A DNA stretch of 64,000 bases from SH-MAG3 sp036374995 (lineage in GTDB: Bacteria; Gemmatimonadota; Gemmatimonadetes; Longimicrobiales; RSA9): assembly GCA_036374995.1 (NCBI GenBank), contig DASUSS010000108.1, positions 124,001 through 188,000 of the forward strand, read 5' to 3'. The translations under genes were made by a program, and so were the position numbers. The notes beneath the pieces are model-generated. The model ran no database searches and was not told the origin of the DNA. It saw only the letters and a list, made by a program, of their open reading frames with translations. Positions 52,092 through 60,686 of the stretch are shown piece by piece (positions within the stretch are counted from its first letter, which is position 1; each line of letters begins with the position of its first letter).

Positions 52092-53405
52092 TCACGAGGT
52101 GCGCCGCAGCCGCGCGGCGAATGCGCCATCCACGCCGTGCTCGTGCGGCAGCACCCGCAGCATGCCGCGTTCGTCCAGCACCGATGCCGGCACGCCGCTC
52201 CCCCGCTCGAGCACGAAGCCATCGTTCCGTTTCACAAAAGCCTCCACCTGCATTTCGTTCTCCTCCGGCTCGAGCGAGCAGGTCGCGTAGACGAGCACAC
52301 CGCCCGGCCGGACGACGGGCGCCGCTGCATCCAGCAGCTCCGCCTGCAACGCGGCGAGCGCAGCGAGGTCTGCCGGCCCGATCCGCCAGCGGCCGTCCGG
52401 GTGCCGCCGGAACGTGCCCGTGCCGGTGCACGGCGCGTCCAGCAGCACCAGCTCCGCCGGCCGGAACGGCGGTGTGCGGCCATCCGCGACCAACGGTACC
52501 ACGCCGCGCGCGAGTTCCCCGAGCCGGGCGACGTTCTGCCGCAGCCGGCTCAGCCGGTGCAGCGAGACGTCCGCCGCGGCGACGAGCCGCTCCGGATCCG
52601 GCGCGTCGGCGGCGAGCCCGATCGCTTTACCGCCGGGTGCCGCCGCGAGGTCCACCACCCGGCGGGGCACGGGGCCGACGAAGTCGACGATCAGGCCCGC
52701 CGCGGGATCCTGCACGATGAGCGGCGCCGCCTCGAGCGCCGCGGCGGCGGTCCCGGCCGTGAGCCGGAGCGCGCGGGGCAGGAGCCGGAACGGCTCCGCG
52801 GTGATGCCGCGCTGCGCGAGTCGACTCGCCACTGCCGCCGGGTCCGGCCCGAGCGCCCGCACGTACAGCTCCGGCCGCGCGTTGTCGGCCTCGACCAGTC
52901 GGCGGGCGGCGTCGGCGCCGAACCGCGTGACCCACCGCTCCACGAGCCAGCGTGGATGCGAGCCCCACGTCGCCAGGTATGCGACCGGATCGCGCTCGAG
53001 CGCCGGGAAGGTCGATTCCGCGGGCGCGCGACGCAAGGACTGGAGGACCGCGTTCACGAATCCCGCACTGCGCCGGGCGTGGCGCTTCGCCAGCTCCACG
53101 GATTCCGAGACCGCGGCATATGCGGGGACGCCGCCCATCTCGAGGAGCTGGTACGCGCCGAGTCGGAGGATGTCGAGGGTTTCGGGATCGAGGGACTCGA
53201 TCGGCCGGTCCGAGTGAGTCGATATGTGATGGTCGAGGCGGCCGCGCAGACGGAGCACGCCGTAGACCAGCTCGCGGGTCCAGGCGCGCTCGCGCGGCTC
53301 CAGGCGACGTGCCGCACGCTCGAGTGCGCGGTCGGCCAGCGCGCCGCCGCGCACCGCCCGCAGAGTCTCGAGCGCTGCGGAGCGGGCTGCCGTCGGCGCG
53401 GCCAC
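52092..53405 (-). CDS. rsmB: 16S rRNA m5C967 methyltransferase RsmB
   Basis: RsmB methylates C967 of 16S rRNA. The 437-residue protein has an N-terminal NusB-like domain (about 5-145) and a Rossmann methyltransferase domain. The SAM loop DLAAAPGGKAIGLA is near 245, and the two catalytic cysteines are in LLDAPCTGTGTF near 315 and YATCSLEPEENE near 370. I choose the GTG at 53405, five bases after the thiG stop, because the NusB domain begins there; the longer frame lies inside thiG. The PASTA gene follows nine bases later. Confidence 0.92.
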   Translation of the reverse strand: MAAPTAARSAALETLRAVRGGALADRALERAARRLEPRERAWTRELVYGVLRLRGRLDHHISTHSDRPIESLDPETLDILRLGAYQLLEMGGVPAYAAVSESVELAKRHARRSAGFVNAVLQSLRRAPAESTFPALERDPVAYLATWGSHPRWLVERWVTRFGADAARRLVEADNARPELYVRALGPDPAAVASRLAQRGITAEPFRLLPRALRLTAGTAAAALEAAPLIVQDPAAGLIVDFVGPVPRRVVDLAAAPGGKAIGLAADAPDPERLVAAADVSLHRLSRLRQNVARLGELARGVVPLVADGRTPPFRPAELVLLDAPCTGTGTFRRHPDGRWRIGPADLAALAALQAELLDAAAPVVRPGGVLVYATCSLEPEENEMQVEAFVKRNDGFVLERGSGVPASVLDERGMLRVLPHEHGVDGAFAARLRRTS

Positions 53406-53410
53406 GGCGT

Positions 53411-54223
53411 TCAGTCGAGCATGCCCGTCACGGGCGAAGACGGTACGGCGACCTCGCGCCGCGGCATGCGGCCGGCCAGGAAGGCGAGCCGTCCGGCCTG
53501 CACGGCGAGCCGCATCGCGAGCGCCATGCGCACCGGGTCCTTCGCCTCGGCGAGCGCGGTGTTCATCAGAATGCCGTCCACGCCCTGCTCCATCGTCACC
53601 GCTGCGTCCGACGCCGTACCGACGCCGGCATCGACGATCACCGGACACGACAGTCGCGACTTGATCTCGCGGATGAAGTAGGGACTCACGAGGCCGAGCC
53701 CGCTGCCGATCGGGCTGGCGAGCGGCATCACGGCAGCGCAGCCCGCGTCCTCGAGGCGCAGCGCGGTGATCACATCCTCGTTCGTGTAGGCGAGCACCTG
53801 GAAACCCTCCGCGACGAGCACGTTCGCGGCCTCGAGCGTGGCGGCGACGTCCGGCAGCAGCGTGCGCTGGTCGCCGATCACCTCGAGCTTCACCCAGTCG
53901 CTCATTCCCGCGGCGCGGCCGAGACGCGCATACCGGATCGCATCCTCGGCGGTATAGCACCCGGCCGTGTTCGGCAGCAGGAAGTAGCGCTCCGGATCGA
54001 GGTGATGGAGGATGCCTTCCTCCTTCGTGCGATCGAGATCGACGCGCCGCACGGCGACGGTCACGATCTCTGCGCCCGCGGCATCGATCGCGCGCACCAT
54101 CTCGTCGTTCGACCGGTACTTCCCGGTGCCGACGATCAGTCGCGAGCGCAGCGTGCGGCCCGCAACGACGAACGGTGAATCGAGTGACGTCGCACTCGCG
54201 CCTTCCAGCATCTGACTGCTCAT
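53411..54223 (-). CDS. thiG: Thiazole synthase ThiG
   Basis: ThiG builds the thiazole phosphate of thiamine from deoxyxylulose phosphate, dehydroglycine and ThiS thiocarboxylate. The 270-residue TIM barrel has RLIVGTGKYRSNDEM near 29, TVAVRRVD near 55, the Schiff-base lysine in DWVKLEVIGD near 106, and the phosphate loops MPLASPIGSGLG and VDAGVGTASDAAVTMEQG. The ATG overlaps the thiS stop by four bases. No thiC, thiD, thiH or thiO lies in the window, so the rest of the pathway is elsewhere. Confidence 0.95.
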   Translation of the reverse strand: MSSQMLEGASATSLDSPFVVAGRTLRSRLIVGTGKYRSNDEMVRAIDAAGAEIVTVAVRRVDLDRTKEEGILHHLDPERYFLLPNTAGCYTAEDAIRYARLGRAAGMSDWVKLEVIGDQRTLLPDVAATLEAANVLVAEGFQVLAYTNEDVITALRLEDAGCAAVMPLASPIGSGLGLVSPYFIREIKSRLSCPVIVDAGVGTASDAAVTMEQGVDGILMNTALAEAKDPVRMALAMRLAVQAGRLAFLAGRMPRREVAVPSSPVTGMLD

Positions 54224-54423
54224 CCGCCCCCCACGAAATGCACCAGCTCGAGGTTGTCCCCCTCGCGCACCTCCGTCGCGTCGAAGGAAGTGCGATCGAG
54301 GATCTCGCGATTGTACTCCACCACGATGAGCCGCGGATGCAGCCCGAGCGACGTCAGCAGCGTGCTGACCGTCGTCCCCGGCGGCACGTCCCGCGACTCG
54401 CCGTTCACGGTTACCGTCATCAT
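54220..54423 (-). CDS. thiS: Thiamine biosynthesis sulfur carrier ThiS
   Basis: ThiS is the ubiquitin-fold sulfur carrier that, as a C-terminal thiocarboxylate, donates sulfur to ThiG. The 67-residue protein starts MMTVTVNGESRDVPPGTTV and ends FVGGG, giving the required terminal Gly-Gly. Two adjacent ATGs (54423, 54420) overlap the stop of the upstream gene. It lies between tenI/thiE and thiG, all coupled by four-base overlaps. Confidence 0.93.
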   Translation of the reverse strand: MMTVTVNGESRDVPPGTTVSTLLTSLGLHPRLIVVEYNREILDRTSFDATEVREGDNLELVHFVGGG

Positions 54424-55073
54424 GATGTCCCGCCTGTTGCAGACCATGCTTCGCCGACGCTGCGCGCGTATGCGGTCGCGGCCGCCACCGCATCGGGCGC
54501 GCGCCAGACACCGCCGAGCACCGCGATCCCGGCCGCACCCGCCGCGGCGACCTCCGCCGCGCGCGCCGGCGTGATGCCGCCGATCGCGATCACGGGCAGC
54601 GTCGTTCGGCCGGCCGTCCGGCGCACGAGCTGCACGCCGGCCACGGCACCGTCCGGATGCGACGCCGATCGATAGATCGTACCCAGCACCACGAAATCGG
54701 CTCCGTCCGTCTCCGCCTGGAGCGCCTCCGCCGCGCCGTGTACGGAGCAGCCGATGCGGGCGCCGGCACCGAGCAGCGCGCGCGCATCCGCCACCGGCAG
54801 CGACCGCTCGCCGAGCTGCACACCATTGGCGCGTACCGCGCGCGCGACATCGATGCGATCGTTCACGATCAGCCACGCCCCCGCGCGGAGCGTCGCCGCC
54901 TCGAGCTGCTCGCCCAGTGCATGCAGCCGCGCACCGCTCGTGCGATGCCCGCGCAGATGCAGTGCCGCGCCGCGCCCGCAGCATTGCAGCACCCGCCCGG
55001 CCGTCTCGAGGAAGTCCGCAGCGGCGAGCACATCGTCATCCGTGATCAGGTGCAGCCGCGGCATGCCGCTCAC
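54420..55073 (-). CDS. TenI/ThiE family protein, probably thiazole tautomerase TenI
   Basis: A 217-residue TIM-barrel protein of the thiamine phosphate synthase superfamily. The segments IGCSVHGAAEALQAETDGADFVVLGTIY and IAIGGITPARAAEVAAAGAAGIAVLGGVW match Bacillus TenI better than ThiE. The HMP-PP-binding Q-x-R-x-K of true ThiE is replaced by H-L-R-G-H near residue 40, which argues against coupling activity. TenI aromatises the ThiG product, and thiS-thiG follow directly. The TenI catalytic His in GHVF reads T here, so activity is uncertain. The GTG at 55073 overlaps the fmt stop; ATG 55064 is possible. Confidence 0.78.
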   Translation of the reverse strand: MSGMPRLHLITDDDVLAAADFLETAGRVLQCCGRGAALHLRGHRTSGARLHALGEQLEAATLRAGAWLIVNDRIDVARAVRANGVQLGERSLPVADARALLGAGARIGCSVHGAAEALQAETDGADFVVLGTIYRSASHPDGAVAGVQLVRRTAGRTTLPVIAIGGITPARAAEVAAAGAAGIAVLGGVWRAPDAVAAATAYARSVGEAWSATGGTS

Positions 55074-56014
55074 GTCAGCCGCTCCCCCTCCCGGATGCCG
55101 CGGCCACGCACCCACTCGGCCGTAGTCATGCGACGCCTGCCCGCCGGCTTCACCTCGCGCACGAGCAGTGCGCCGGTGGCGCACGCGACGCGCATCCCCT
55201 CGGCCTCATCCGTGCCGTGCGTGTGCAGCACCGTGCCCGGGTCGGCCGCGTGCGCGAAGTCCGGCTCCGGCAGCGGACGGAACAGCTTGAGGTCCTCGCC
55301 CCGGTGCGACGTCCACGCTCCCGGCACCGCGTCCAGTGCGCGGATGTGACGACCGATCGCAACGGCATTGTCGTGCCAGTCGACGCGCGCCGTGTCCCGC
55401 GTCAGGCGCGGCGCGTACGTCGCGCGCGACTCGTCCTGCTCCCGCTCCGTCAGCTCGCCGAGCTCCAGCAGCGCGAGCGCCTCGATCAGGGCCTCCGCGC
55501 CGATCTCACTCAGCCGCAGCCACAGGTCGGACGCCGTCTCCTCCTCGGCGATCGGCTCCACGACCTGGTGCAGGATCGGGCCGGCGTCCATCTGCTCGAC
55601 CATGCGCATGATCGTGACGCCCGTGCGCTCGTAGCCGAGCTTGATCGCCCAGTTGATCGGCGCCGCACCGCGCAGCTCCGGGAGCAGTGAGGCGTGGATG
55701 TTGATCGAGCCGAGCCGCGGCACGTCCAGCACCTCGCGCTTCAGGATCTGGCCGTAGGCCACCACGATGGAGAGGTCGGGCTCGAGCGCGCGGATGGCGG
55801 CCAGGAAATCATCGCCCCGCGCGCGTTCCGGCTGGAGCACCGGAACCGCCTCGTCCACGGCCAGGAGCTTCACCGGCGAGGCGCGCACCGCACGTCCGCG
55901 ACCCGCCGGTCGGTCCGGCTGCGTCACGACGGCGACCACATCGTGCACCTCGCCGAAGAGCGCGCGCAGCGCCGGAACCGCGAAATCGGGCGTGCCCCAG
56001 AACAGGATCCGCAT
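55070..56014 (-). CDS. fmt: Methionyl-tRNA formyltransferase
   Basis: Fmt formylates initiator Met-tRNA. The 314-residue protein begins MRILFWGTPDFAVPAL, has the catalytic region INIHASLLPELRGAAPINWAI near 108 (Asn, His) and MVEQMDAGPILHQ with the Asp near 145, then a C-terminal domain with NAVAIGRHIRALDAVPGAW. The ATG at 56014 is chosen because it follows the def stop by eight bases and starts the conserved strand. The def-fmt pair is the classical arrangement. Confidence 0.95.
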   Translation of the reverse strand: MRILFWGTPDFAVPALRALFGEVHDVVAVVTQPDRPAGRGRAVRASPVKLLAVDEAVPVLQPERARGDDFLAAIRALEPDLSIVVAYGQILKREVLDVPRLGSINIHASLLPELRGAAPINWAIKLGYERTGVTIMRMVEQMDAGPILHQVVEPIAEEETASDLWLRLSEIGAEALIEALALLELGELTEREQDESRATYAPRLTRDTARVDWHDNAVAIGRHIRALDAVPGAWTSHRGEDLKLFRPLPEPDFAHAADPGTVLHTHGTDEAEGMRVACATGALLVREVKPAGRRRMTTAEWVRGRGIREGERLT

Positions 56015-56022
56015 GCCCGCCG

Positions 56023-56520
56023 CTACGGCTTCACCTTCTGCCACCGATTCAGCAGCAGCTTCCGCTTGATGGCACTGACGCGGTCCACGAACAGGATGCC
56101 GTCGAGGTGATCGACTTCGTGCTGGAGGATGCGTGCGAGCAGTCCGTCCGCCGCAATCGAGACGGAACGCCCCTCGCGATCCAGACCCTCCACACGCACG
56201 GACCGCGGCCGTTCCACGATCTCCTTCAGCCCCGGTATGCTGAGGCAGCCTTCCTCGTCCCGCTCGCGATCCTCGCTGAACTCGACGATCTGCGGATTGA
56301 GCAGCGCGAACGGCTCGACCGCTTCATCGCGCGGATCGATGACGATCACGCGCCGGCCGACACCGACCTGCGGCGCGGCCAGCCCGACGCCCTCCTCGGC
56401 ATACATCGTGTCGAACATGTCCGCAATCAGCGTGCGGATCTCATCCGTCACTTCCTGCACCGGTATCGCCTTCTCGCGCAGCACCGGGTCACCCAGGTAA
56501 CGAATCTCCCGTATCGACAT
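56023..56520 (-). CDS. def: Peptide deformylase
   Basis: Def removes the N-formyl group from nascent proteins. The 165-residue enzyme has all three motifs: GVGLAAPQ near 45, EGCLSIPG near 92 (metal Cys), and QHEVDHLDGILF near 135 (metal His pair with Glu). It starts MSIREIRYLGDPVL, as is typical. The ATG lies one base after the yajC stop. It is followed by fmt, its functional partner at translation initiation. Confidence 0.96.
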   Translation of the reverse strand: MSIREIRYLGDPVLREKAIPVQEVTDEIRTLIADMFDTMYAEEGVGLAAPQVGVGRRVIVIDPRDEAVEPFALLNPQIVEFSEDRERDEEGCLSIPGLKEIVERPRSVRVEGLDREGRSVSIAADGLLARILQHEVDHLDGILFVDRVSAIKRKLLLNRWQKVKP

Positions 56521-56521
56521 C

Positions 56522-56848
56522 TCAGCCGGTCGTCTCCGTGGTGCCGGTGAGGACGCGCGAGATCTTCGCCCGCGCCACGACGACGCGGGTGTTCTCGCCC
56601 GACTTGAGCGTGACCCGATCATCCGTCATGTGCACGATCGTGCCGATGATGCCGCCCTCCGTCACCACTTCATCACCGCGCTTCAGACCCGCGATCATCT
56701 GCTGATGCTGCTGCTGCACCTTCCGCTGCGGGCGGATCAGCAGCAGCCATGCGATCAGGCCGAACGAGACGATGTAGATCAGCATGATCGTCAGGCCCTG
56801 GCCCGCCGGGCGCTGCGCCTGCAATGCTATGGTCGCGAACATGGTCAT
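56522..56848 (-). CDS. yajC: Preprotein translocase accessory subunit YajC
   Basis: YajC associates with SecDF in the inner membrane. The 108-residue protein has one transmembrane helix (about residues 20-38) ending LLLIRPQRKVQQQHQQMIAGLKRGDEVVTEGGIIGTI, the family signature, and a soluble tail. Its position next to tgt and queA is the common bacterial arrangement, although secD and secF are not found here. ATG 56842 is an alternative start. Confidence 0.93.
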   Translation of the reverse strand: MTMFATIALQAQRPAGQGLTIMLIYIVSFGLIAWLLLIRPQRKVQQQHQQMIAGLKRGDEVVTEGGIIGTIVHMTDDRVTLKSGENTRVVVARAKISRVLTGTTETTG

Positions 56849-56945
56849 TGGCGGTTCGGGTTCCTTTCCTCTCGTCGATATCGGAGCGGGGACGGGCTCG
56901 GGTGGGGGCGTGCGCCCCCGCCGACTCTCCCGCCACCCCTCTCCC

Positions 56946-58082
56946 TTAGCGGCTGCCTCTGTAGCGTCGCAGCCATTCGTCTGCCCAGCCTTCCAGCCGT
57001 CCGGCCGCGATCGCGGCGCGCGCCTCCTCGGCGATCCGGATCAGGAACCGCACGTTGTGCAGCGACAGCAGGCGCATCCCGAGCTGCTCGCCGGCCGCGA
57101 TCAGATGCCTTATGTAGGCACGGCTGTAGGTCCGGCACGTGAAGCAGTCGCATGCCGGATCGAGCGGCCGCTCGTCCAGCCTGAACCGCGACGCCTTCGT
57201 GTTGACCTGGCCGCCGTCGCGCACCCACGCCGTGCCGTTGCGGCCGTTGCGCGTCGGCGCGACACAGTCGAACAGATCGATGCCGCGCCGGATCGCCTCG
57301 ACCAGGTCATCCGGGTAGCCGACTCCCATCAGATAGCGCGGCAGCGGTCGCGGCAGCTCCGGCTCGAGTGCTTCCAGCATCGCATACATCTTCGGCTTCG
57401 GTTCGCCGACGGACAGGCCGCCGATCGCGATGCCGTTCCAGTCTCCTGCGTCGAGCGTGCGACGCGCGGCGTCGACCCTCAGGTCCTGATACACCGAACC
57501 CTGCAGAATGGGCAGCATCGTCTGCCGCTCGCCCGAGCCATGCTCCGTCTGGAGCTCCGCGAGCCGGCTGCGACAGCGCTCGAGCCAGCGCAGCGTCCGC
57601 TCGTGCGCCTCCACCGCCACTTCCCTGCTCGACTGGCCCGGCGGGCATTCGTCGAAGGCCATGATGATATCGGCTCCCAGCGCGTGCTGCACGTCCATGA
57701 CGCGCTCGGGCGTGAACAGGTGCCTCGAGCCGTCCACGTGGCTCCGGAACAGCACGCCCTCCTCGTGGACGCGGTTGCTCGCGCTCAGGCTGAACACCTG
57801 GAAGCCGCCGGAATCGGTGAGGATCGGCCGGTCCCAGTTCATGAAGCGGTGCAGTCCACCGAGCTGCTGGACGACCTCGTGGCCGGGACGCAGATAGAGG
57901 TGGTAGGTGTTGGAGAGCATGATCTGCGCGCCGAGCGCGCGCAGCTCGTCGTGCGACAGCGTCTTGACCGTCGCCTGGGTGCCGACCGGCATGAACGCCG
58001 GCGTCTCGAGGGTACCGTGCGGCAGGTGGAGGCGGCCGGCACGGGCCGGGCCGTCCTCCTGCTCGATGGCGAACTCGAACAT
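56946..58082 (-). CDS. tgt: Queuine tRNA-guanine transglycosylase
   Basis: Tgt exchanges guanine 34 of GUN-anticodon tRNAs for preQ1. The 378-residue barrel has LTDSGGFQVFSL with the catalytic Asp near 90, IIMAFDECPPG near 140, the nucleophile Asp in VDAARRTLDAGDWNGIAIGGLSVGE and GIDLFDCVAPTRNGRNG regions, and the zinc site C-D-C-F-T-C with a later His near 305-335. The ATG overlaps the queA stop by one base. The 97-base gap before yajC contains a small GC hairpin (56904-56919). Confidence 0.95.
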   Translation of the reverse strand: MFEFAIEQEDGPARAGRLHLPHGTLETPAFMPVGTQATVKTLSHDELRALGAQIMLSNTYHLYLRPGHEVVQQLGGLHRFMNWDRPILTDSGGFQVFSLSASNRVHEEGVLFRSHVDGSRHLFTPERVMDVQHALGADIIMAFDECPPGQSSREVAVEAHERTLRWLERCRSRLAELQTEHGSGERQTMLPILQGSVYQDLRVDAARRTLDAGDWNGIAIGGLSVGEPKPKMYAMLEALEPELPRPLPRYLMGVGYPDDLVEAIRRGIDLFDCVAPTRNGRNGTAWVRDGGQVNTKASRFRLDERPLDPACDCFTCRTYSRAYIRHLIAAGEQLGMRLLSLHNVRFLIRIAEEARAAIAAGRLEGWADEWLRRYRGSR

Positions 58083-59233
58083 CAGAGGATCGCCATCGCG
58101 TCGCCGTAGGAATAGAAGCGGTAGCGACGGGCGATCGCCTCGGCGTAGGCCGCGCGTGTCCGCTCGTAACCGGCGAACGCGCTGACCAGCATGAGCAGCG
58201 TGGAGCGCGGCAGATGGAAATTCGTGATGAGCGCGTCGATCGCGCGAAACCGGTAGCCGGGCCGGATGAAGAGACGCGTCCAGCCGCTCGCGGCCTCGAT
58301 CACGCCATCTTCACGCGCGACGGTCTCCAGCGTTCGCGTGACCGTCGTGCCCACCGCCCACAGCCGGCCGCCGCGCCGACGCACGTCGTTCATCCGCTCC
58401 GCTTCCGCCGCCTCCACCTCGAACCACTCCTCGTGCATCGCGTGCCGAGCCGGATCCTCGACCTCCACGGGCCGGAACGTGCCGACGCCGACGTGCAGCA
58501 CCACAGTCGCGATCTCCACCCCCTTCGCGCGCAGCGCGTCCAGCAGCGCCGGCGTAAAGTGGAGGCCGGCCGTGGGTGCCGCAACGGAGCCCTCCGCCCG
58601 CGCATACACCGTCTGGTACCGCTCGGCATCTTCCGGCTCCGCTTCCCGCTCGATGTACGGCGGGAGTGGCATCCGACCGTAACGCTCGACGGCGGTGCGT
58701 GCGTCGAGCGGCGTGCGCAGCCGGATCCGGCGCGTGCCGTCCGGCAGCACAGCCAGGACGTCGATGCTCAGGTGATCGGCCACGCGTACGGTACGGCCGG
58801 CGCGCAGCTTCGCGCCCGGCCGGACCAGTGCGGTCCACTCGTACGGCCAGTCGGATGCGCGCGCGAGCGTCCCACCGTGGATCGGCCAGTCGGCTGCGTG
58901 CGCCGGCGCCGCGCCGTGGATCGGCCGGTCGGCCGCGCGTGACGGCGCCGCGCCGTGCATCGGGTGGAGCAGCACGATCTCGGCCTCGCCCCCGCCCGGG
59001 CGCCGGCCGAGCAGGCGCGCAGGAATGACACGCGTTTCGTTCAGCACGACGATGTCACGCGCGCCGATCAGCCCGACGATGTCGCGGAACGTACGATGCT
59101 CGAACGCGTCGCGGTCGCGGCGGACGACGAGCAGCCGGCTCGTGTCCCGCTCGGCCGCAGGATGGCTCGCGATCAGACCCGGCGGCAGCTGGTAGTCGTA
59201 TGCGGAGGTGGGAAGCGGCTCGGGATCGGCCAC
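58082..59233 (-). CDS. queA: S-adenosylmethionine:tRNA ribosyltransferase-isomerase QueA with a repeat insert
   Basis: QueA adds the epoxycyclopentane part of queuosine using the ribose of SAM. The N-terminus YDYQLPPGLIASHPAAERDTSRLL, IVVLNETRVIPARLLG near 61, AAPTAGLHFTP near 215, LHVGVGTFRPV and the C-terminal NFHLPRSTLLMLVSAFAGYE are diagnostic. It is 383 residues, about 40 more than usual, because residues 91-129 are three tandem 13-residue units (P-M/I-H-G...A-D-R/W) inserted between the EIVLLHP strand and the YEWTALVRPGAKL strand. The tgt gene follows with a one-base overlap. Confidence 0.94.
   Translation of the reverse strand: MADPEPLPTSAYDYQLPPGLIASHPAAERDTSRLLVVRRDRDAFEHRTFRDIVGLIGARDIVVLNETRVIPARLLGRRPGGGEAEIVLLHPMHGAAPSRAADRPIHGAAPAHAADWPIHGGTLARASDWPYEWTALVRPGAKLRAGRTVRVADHLSIDVLAVLPDGTRRIRLRTPLDARTAVERYGRMPLPPYIEREAEPEDAERYQTVYARAEGSVAAPTAGLHFTPALLDALRAKGVEIATVVLHVGVGTFRPVEVEDPARHAMHEEWFEVEAAEAERMNDVRRRGGRLWAVGTTVTRTLETVAREDGVIEAASGWTRLFIRPGYRFRAIDALITNFHLPRSTLLMLVSAFAGYERTRAAYAEAIARRYRFYSYGDAMAIL
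58847..58963 (-). repeat. Three 39-bp tandem repeats inside queA
   Basis: The marker CGGCC(A/G)GTCGG recurs at 58844, 58883 and 58922, an exact 39-base period, and the units keep the reading frame. They encode three diverged copies of a His-Gly-Ala-rich 13-residue peptide. Confidence 0.85.
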
Positions 59234-59238
59234 GGCGG

Positions 59239-59604
59239 TCAGGCTTCCGGCTCACCGACCAGCTTGCCGTCCATCAGTTCACGGATCTGACGTACGCGAT
59301 CGGGGAGCACCCAGAGCTGCGTCTCGTGCTCGGCGTGGTGCTCTTCGGCGATGAAGTCGACGACGATGCGCTCGATCGGGTGCGTCCGCGCGTCGTTGCG
59401 GCGAGCGTGCAGGACGCAGATCTCGGCGAGGTCGAGGTCGTAGCGGCGTTCGATGCTGCGGAGCGCGACGAGCCGGGCGCCGGCATCCTTCGCGCCGGTC
59501 TCGAGCAGCGCCTCGAGCATTCGCATGTGCGAGTTGCCGTGCTCCTCGAAGCGCGCGAGCAGCAGGCAGCGATCGGATGGGGAGAGCGCGACGATGTGCG
59601 TCAT
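59239..59604 (-). CDS. Conserved-looking small helical protein of unknown function
   Basis: A 121-residue soluble protein I cannot assign. It is rich in His, Arg and Glu, and predicted by eye to be mostly helical: SPSDRCLLLARFEEHGNSHMRMLEALLE, then a strand-like segment LDLAEICVLHARRN and VVDFIAEEHHAEHETQLWVL. The AEEHHAEHE run could bind a metal, but no known motif fits. The ATG overlaps the ruvB stop (ATGA), and queA follows five bases later, so it is embedded in the ruvB-queA-tgt operon where RuvA/B and queuosine genes are often linked. Confidence 0.7.
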   Translation of the reverse strand: MTHIVALSPSDRCLLLARFEEHGNSHMRMLEALLETGAKDAGARLVALRSIERRYDLDLAEICVLHARRNDARTHPIERIVVDFIAEEHHAEHETQLWVLPDRVRQIRELMDGKLVGEPEA

Positions 59605-60644
59605 GCCTCGAACAGACTGACCTGCGATTCGCCCGTGCCGCTGCGCGCGGCGGGAATCGCATAGCCGAAGCGGCGGTACGCGTTGTTCGTGGCGATGCGG
59701 CCGCGCGGCGACCGCATGAGGAACCCGTTCTGGATCAGGAACGGCTCGTACACCTCCTCCAGTGTGCCGGCATCCTCGCCCACCGCGACGGCGAGCGTCG
59801 TGAGCCCGACGGGACCACCATCGAAGTGCTCGATGATGCTCTTGATGATGCGGGCGTCCATCTCGTCGAGACCGTACTCGTCCACATCGAGCAGCTGGAG
59901 CGCCTCCCCCGCCACGTCGGCGGTGATCACGCCCTGGGCGCGGACCTGCGCGAAGTCGCGGACGCGGCGGAGCAGGCGATTCGCGACGCGCGGCGTGCCG
60001 CGCGAGCGTCGCGCGATCTCGATCGCGCCCTCGCGCGTGCACTCGACGTTCAGGATCTCGGCACTGCGCGTGATGATCTCGGACAGCTCATCGGGCGAGT
60101 AGAAGTTGAGTCGCTGCACGATGCCGAAGCGCGCGCGCATCGGCGGCGTGAGCAGCCCGAACCGCGTGGTGGCGCCGACGAGCGTGAACCGCTCGACGGG
60201 CATCGTGACGGTCTGCGCCTTCGGCCCCTCCGAGAGACGGATGTCGATCCGATAGTCCTCCATCGCCGGATAGAGGAATTCCTCGATGATGGGACGCAGT
60301 CGATGGATCTCGTCGATGAACAGGATGTCGCCCTCACGCAGGTTCGTGAGGATACCGACCAGGTCGCCGGCCTTCTCGAGCACGGGACCGGATGTCGTCT
60401 TGATGTTCACGCCCAGCTCGCGCGCCATCAGCATGGCGAGCGTGGTCTTGCCGAGTCCGGGCGGACCGTGGAACAGCAGATGGTCGAGTGGCTCGCGGCG
60501 CCCGAGCGTCGCATCGATCGCGATGCGCAGGCTCTCCTTGATCTTCGGCTGACCGATGAACTCGGCGAGCCGCTGCGGGCGCAGCGACAGCTCGACGGCG
60601 CTTTCGTCGGTCAGTACTTCCGGAGTGGTGATCTCGGAGCGCAT
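59601..60644 (-). CDS. ruvB: Holliday junction branch migration ATPase RuvB
   Basis: RuvB drives branch migration of Holliday junctions with RuvA. The 347-residue AAA+ protein has LRPQRLAEFIGQPKIKE near 20, Walker A GPPGLGKTT near 60, Walker B ILFIDEIHRL near 105, sensor segment GATTRFGLLTPPMRARFG near 160, and a C-terminal winged helix. The ATG at 60644 follows an AGGG-containing leader; the long upstream frame is rejected because the conserved N-terminus begins here. It heads the minus-strand run through queA, tgt, yajC, def and fmt. A probable promoter lies at 60687-60716. Confidence 0.96.
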   Translation of the reverse strand: MRSEITTPEVLTDESAVELSLRPQRLAEFIGQPKIKESLRIAIDATLGRREPLDHLLFHGPPGLGKTTLAMLMARELGVNIKTTSGPVLEKAGDLVGILTNLREGDILFIDEIHRLRPIIEEFLYPAMEDYRIDIRLSEGPKAQTVTMPVERFTLVGATTRFGLLTPPMRARFGIVQRLNFYSPDELSEIITRSAEILNVECTREGAIEIARRSRGTPRVANRLLRRVRDFAQVRAQGVITADVAGEALQLLDVDEYGLDEMDARIIKSIIEHFDGGPVGLTTLAVAVGEDAGTLEEVYEPFLIQNGFLMRSPRGRIATNNAYRRFGYAIPAARSGTGESQVSLFEA

Positions 60645-60686
60645 GCTGGGACCCTGACGGACGTTACGAGGCTCGACCTCGCGCGT

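Noticed and set aside
54220..54984. A longer frame upstream of thiS within the tenI gene
   Set aside because: It is in a different frame from the clear TenI-like coding sequence; only the last 67 codons match ThiS.
56904..56919. GC hairpin between tgt and yajC
   Set aside because: A seven-base stem with a two-base loop and no T-run; could be chance in GC-rich DNA.
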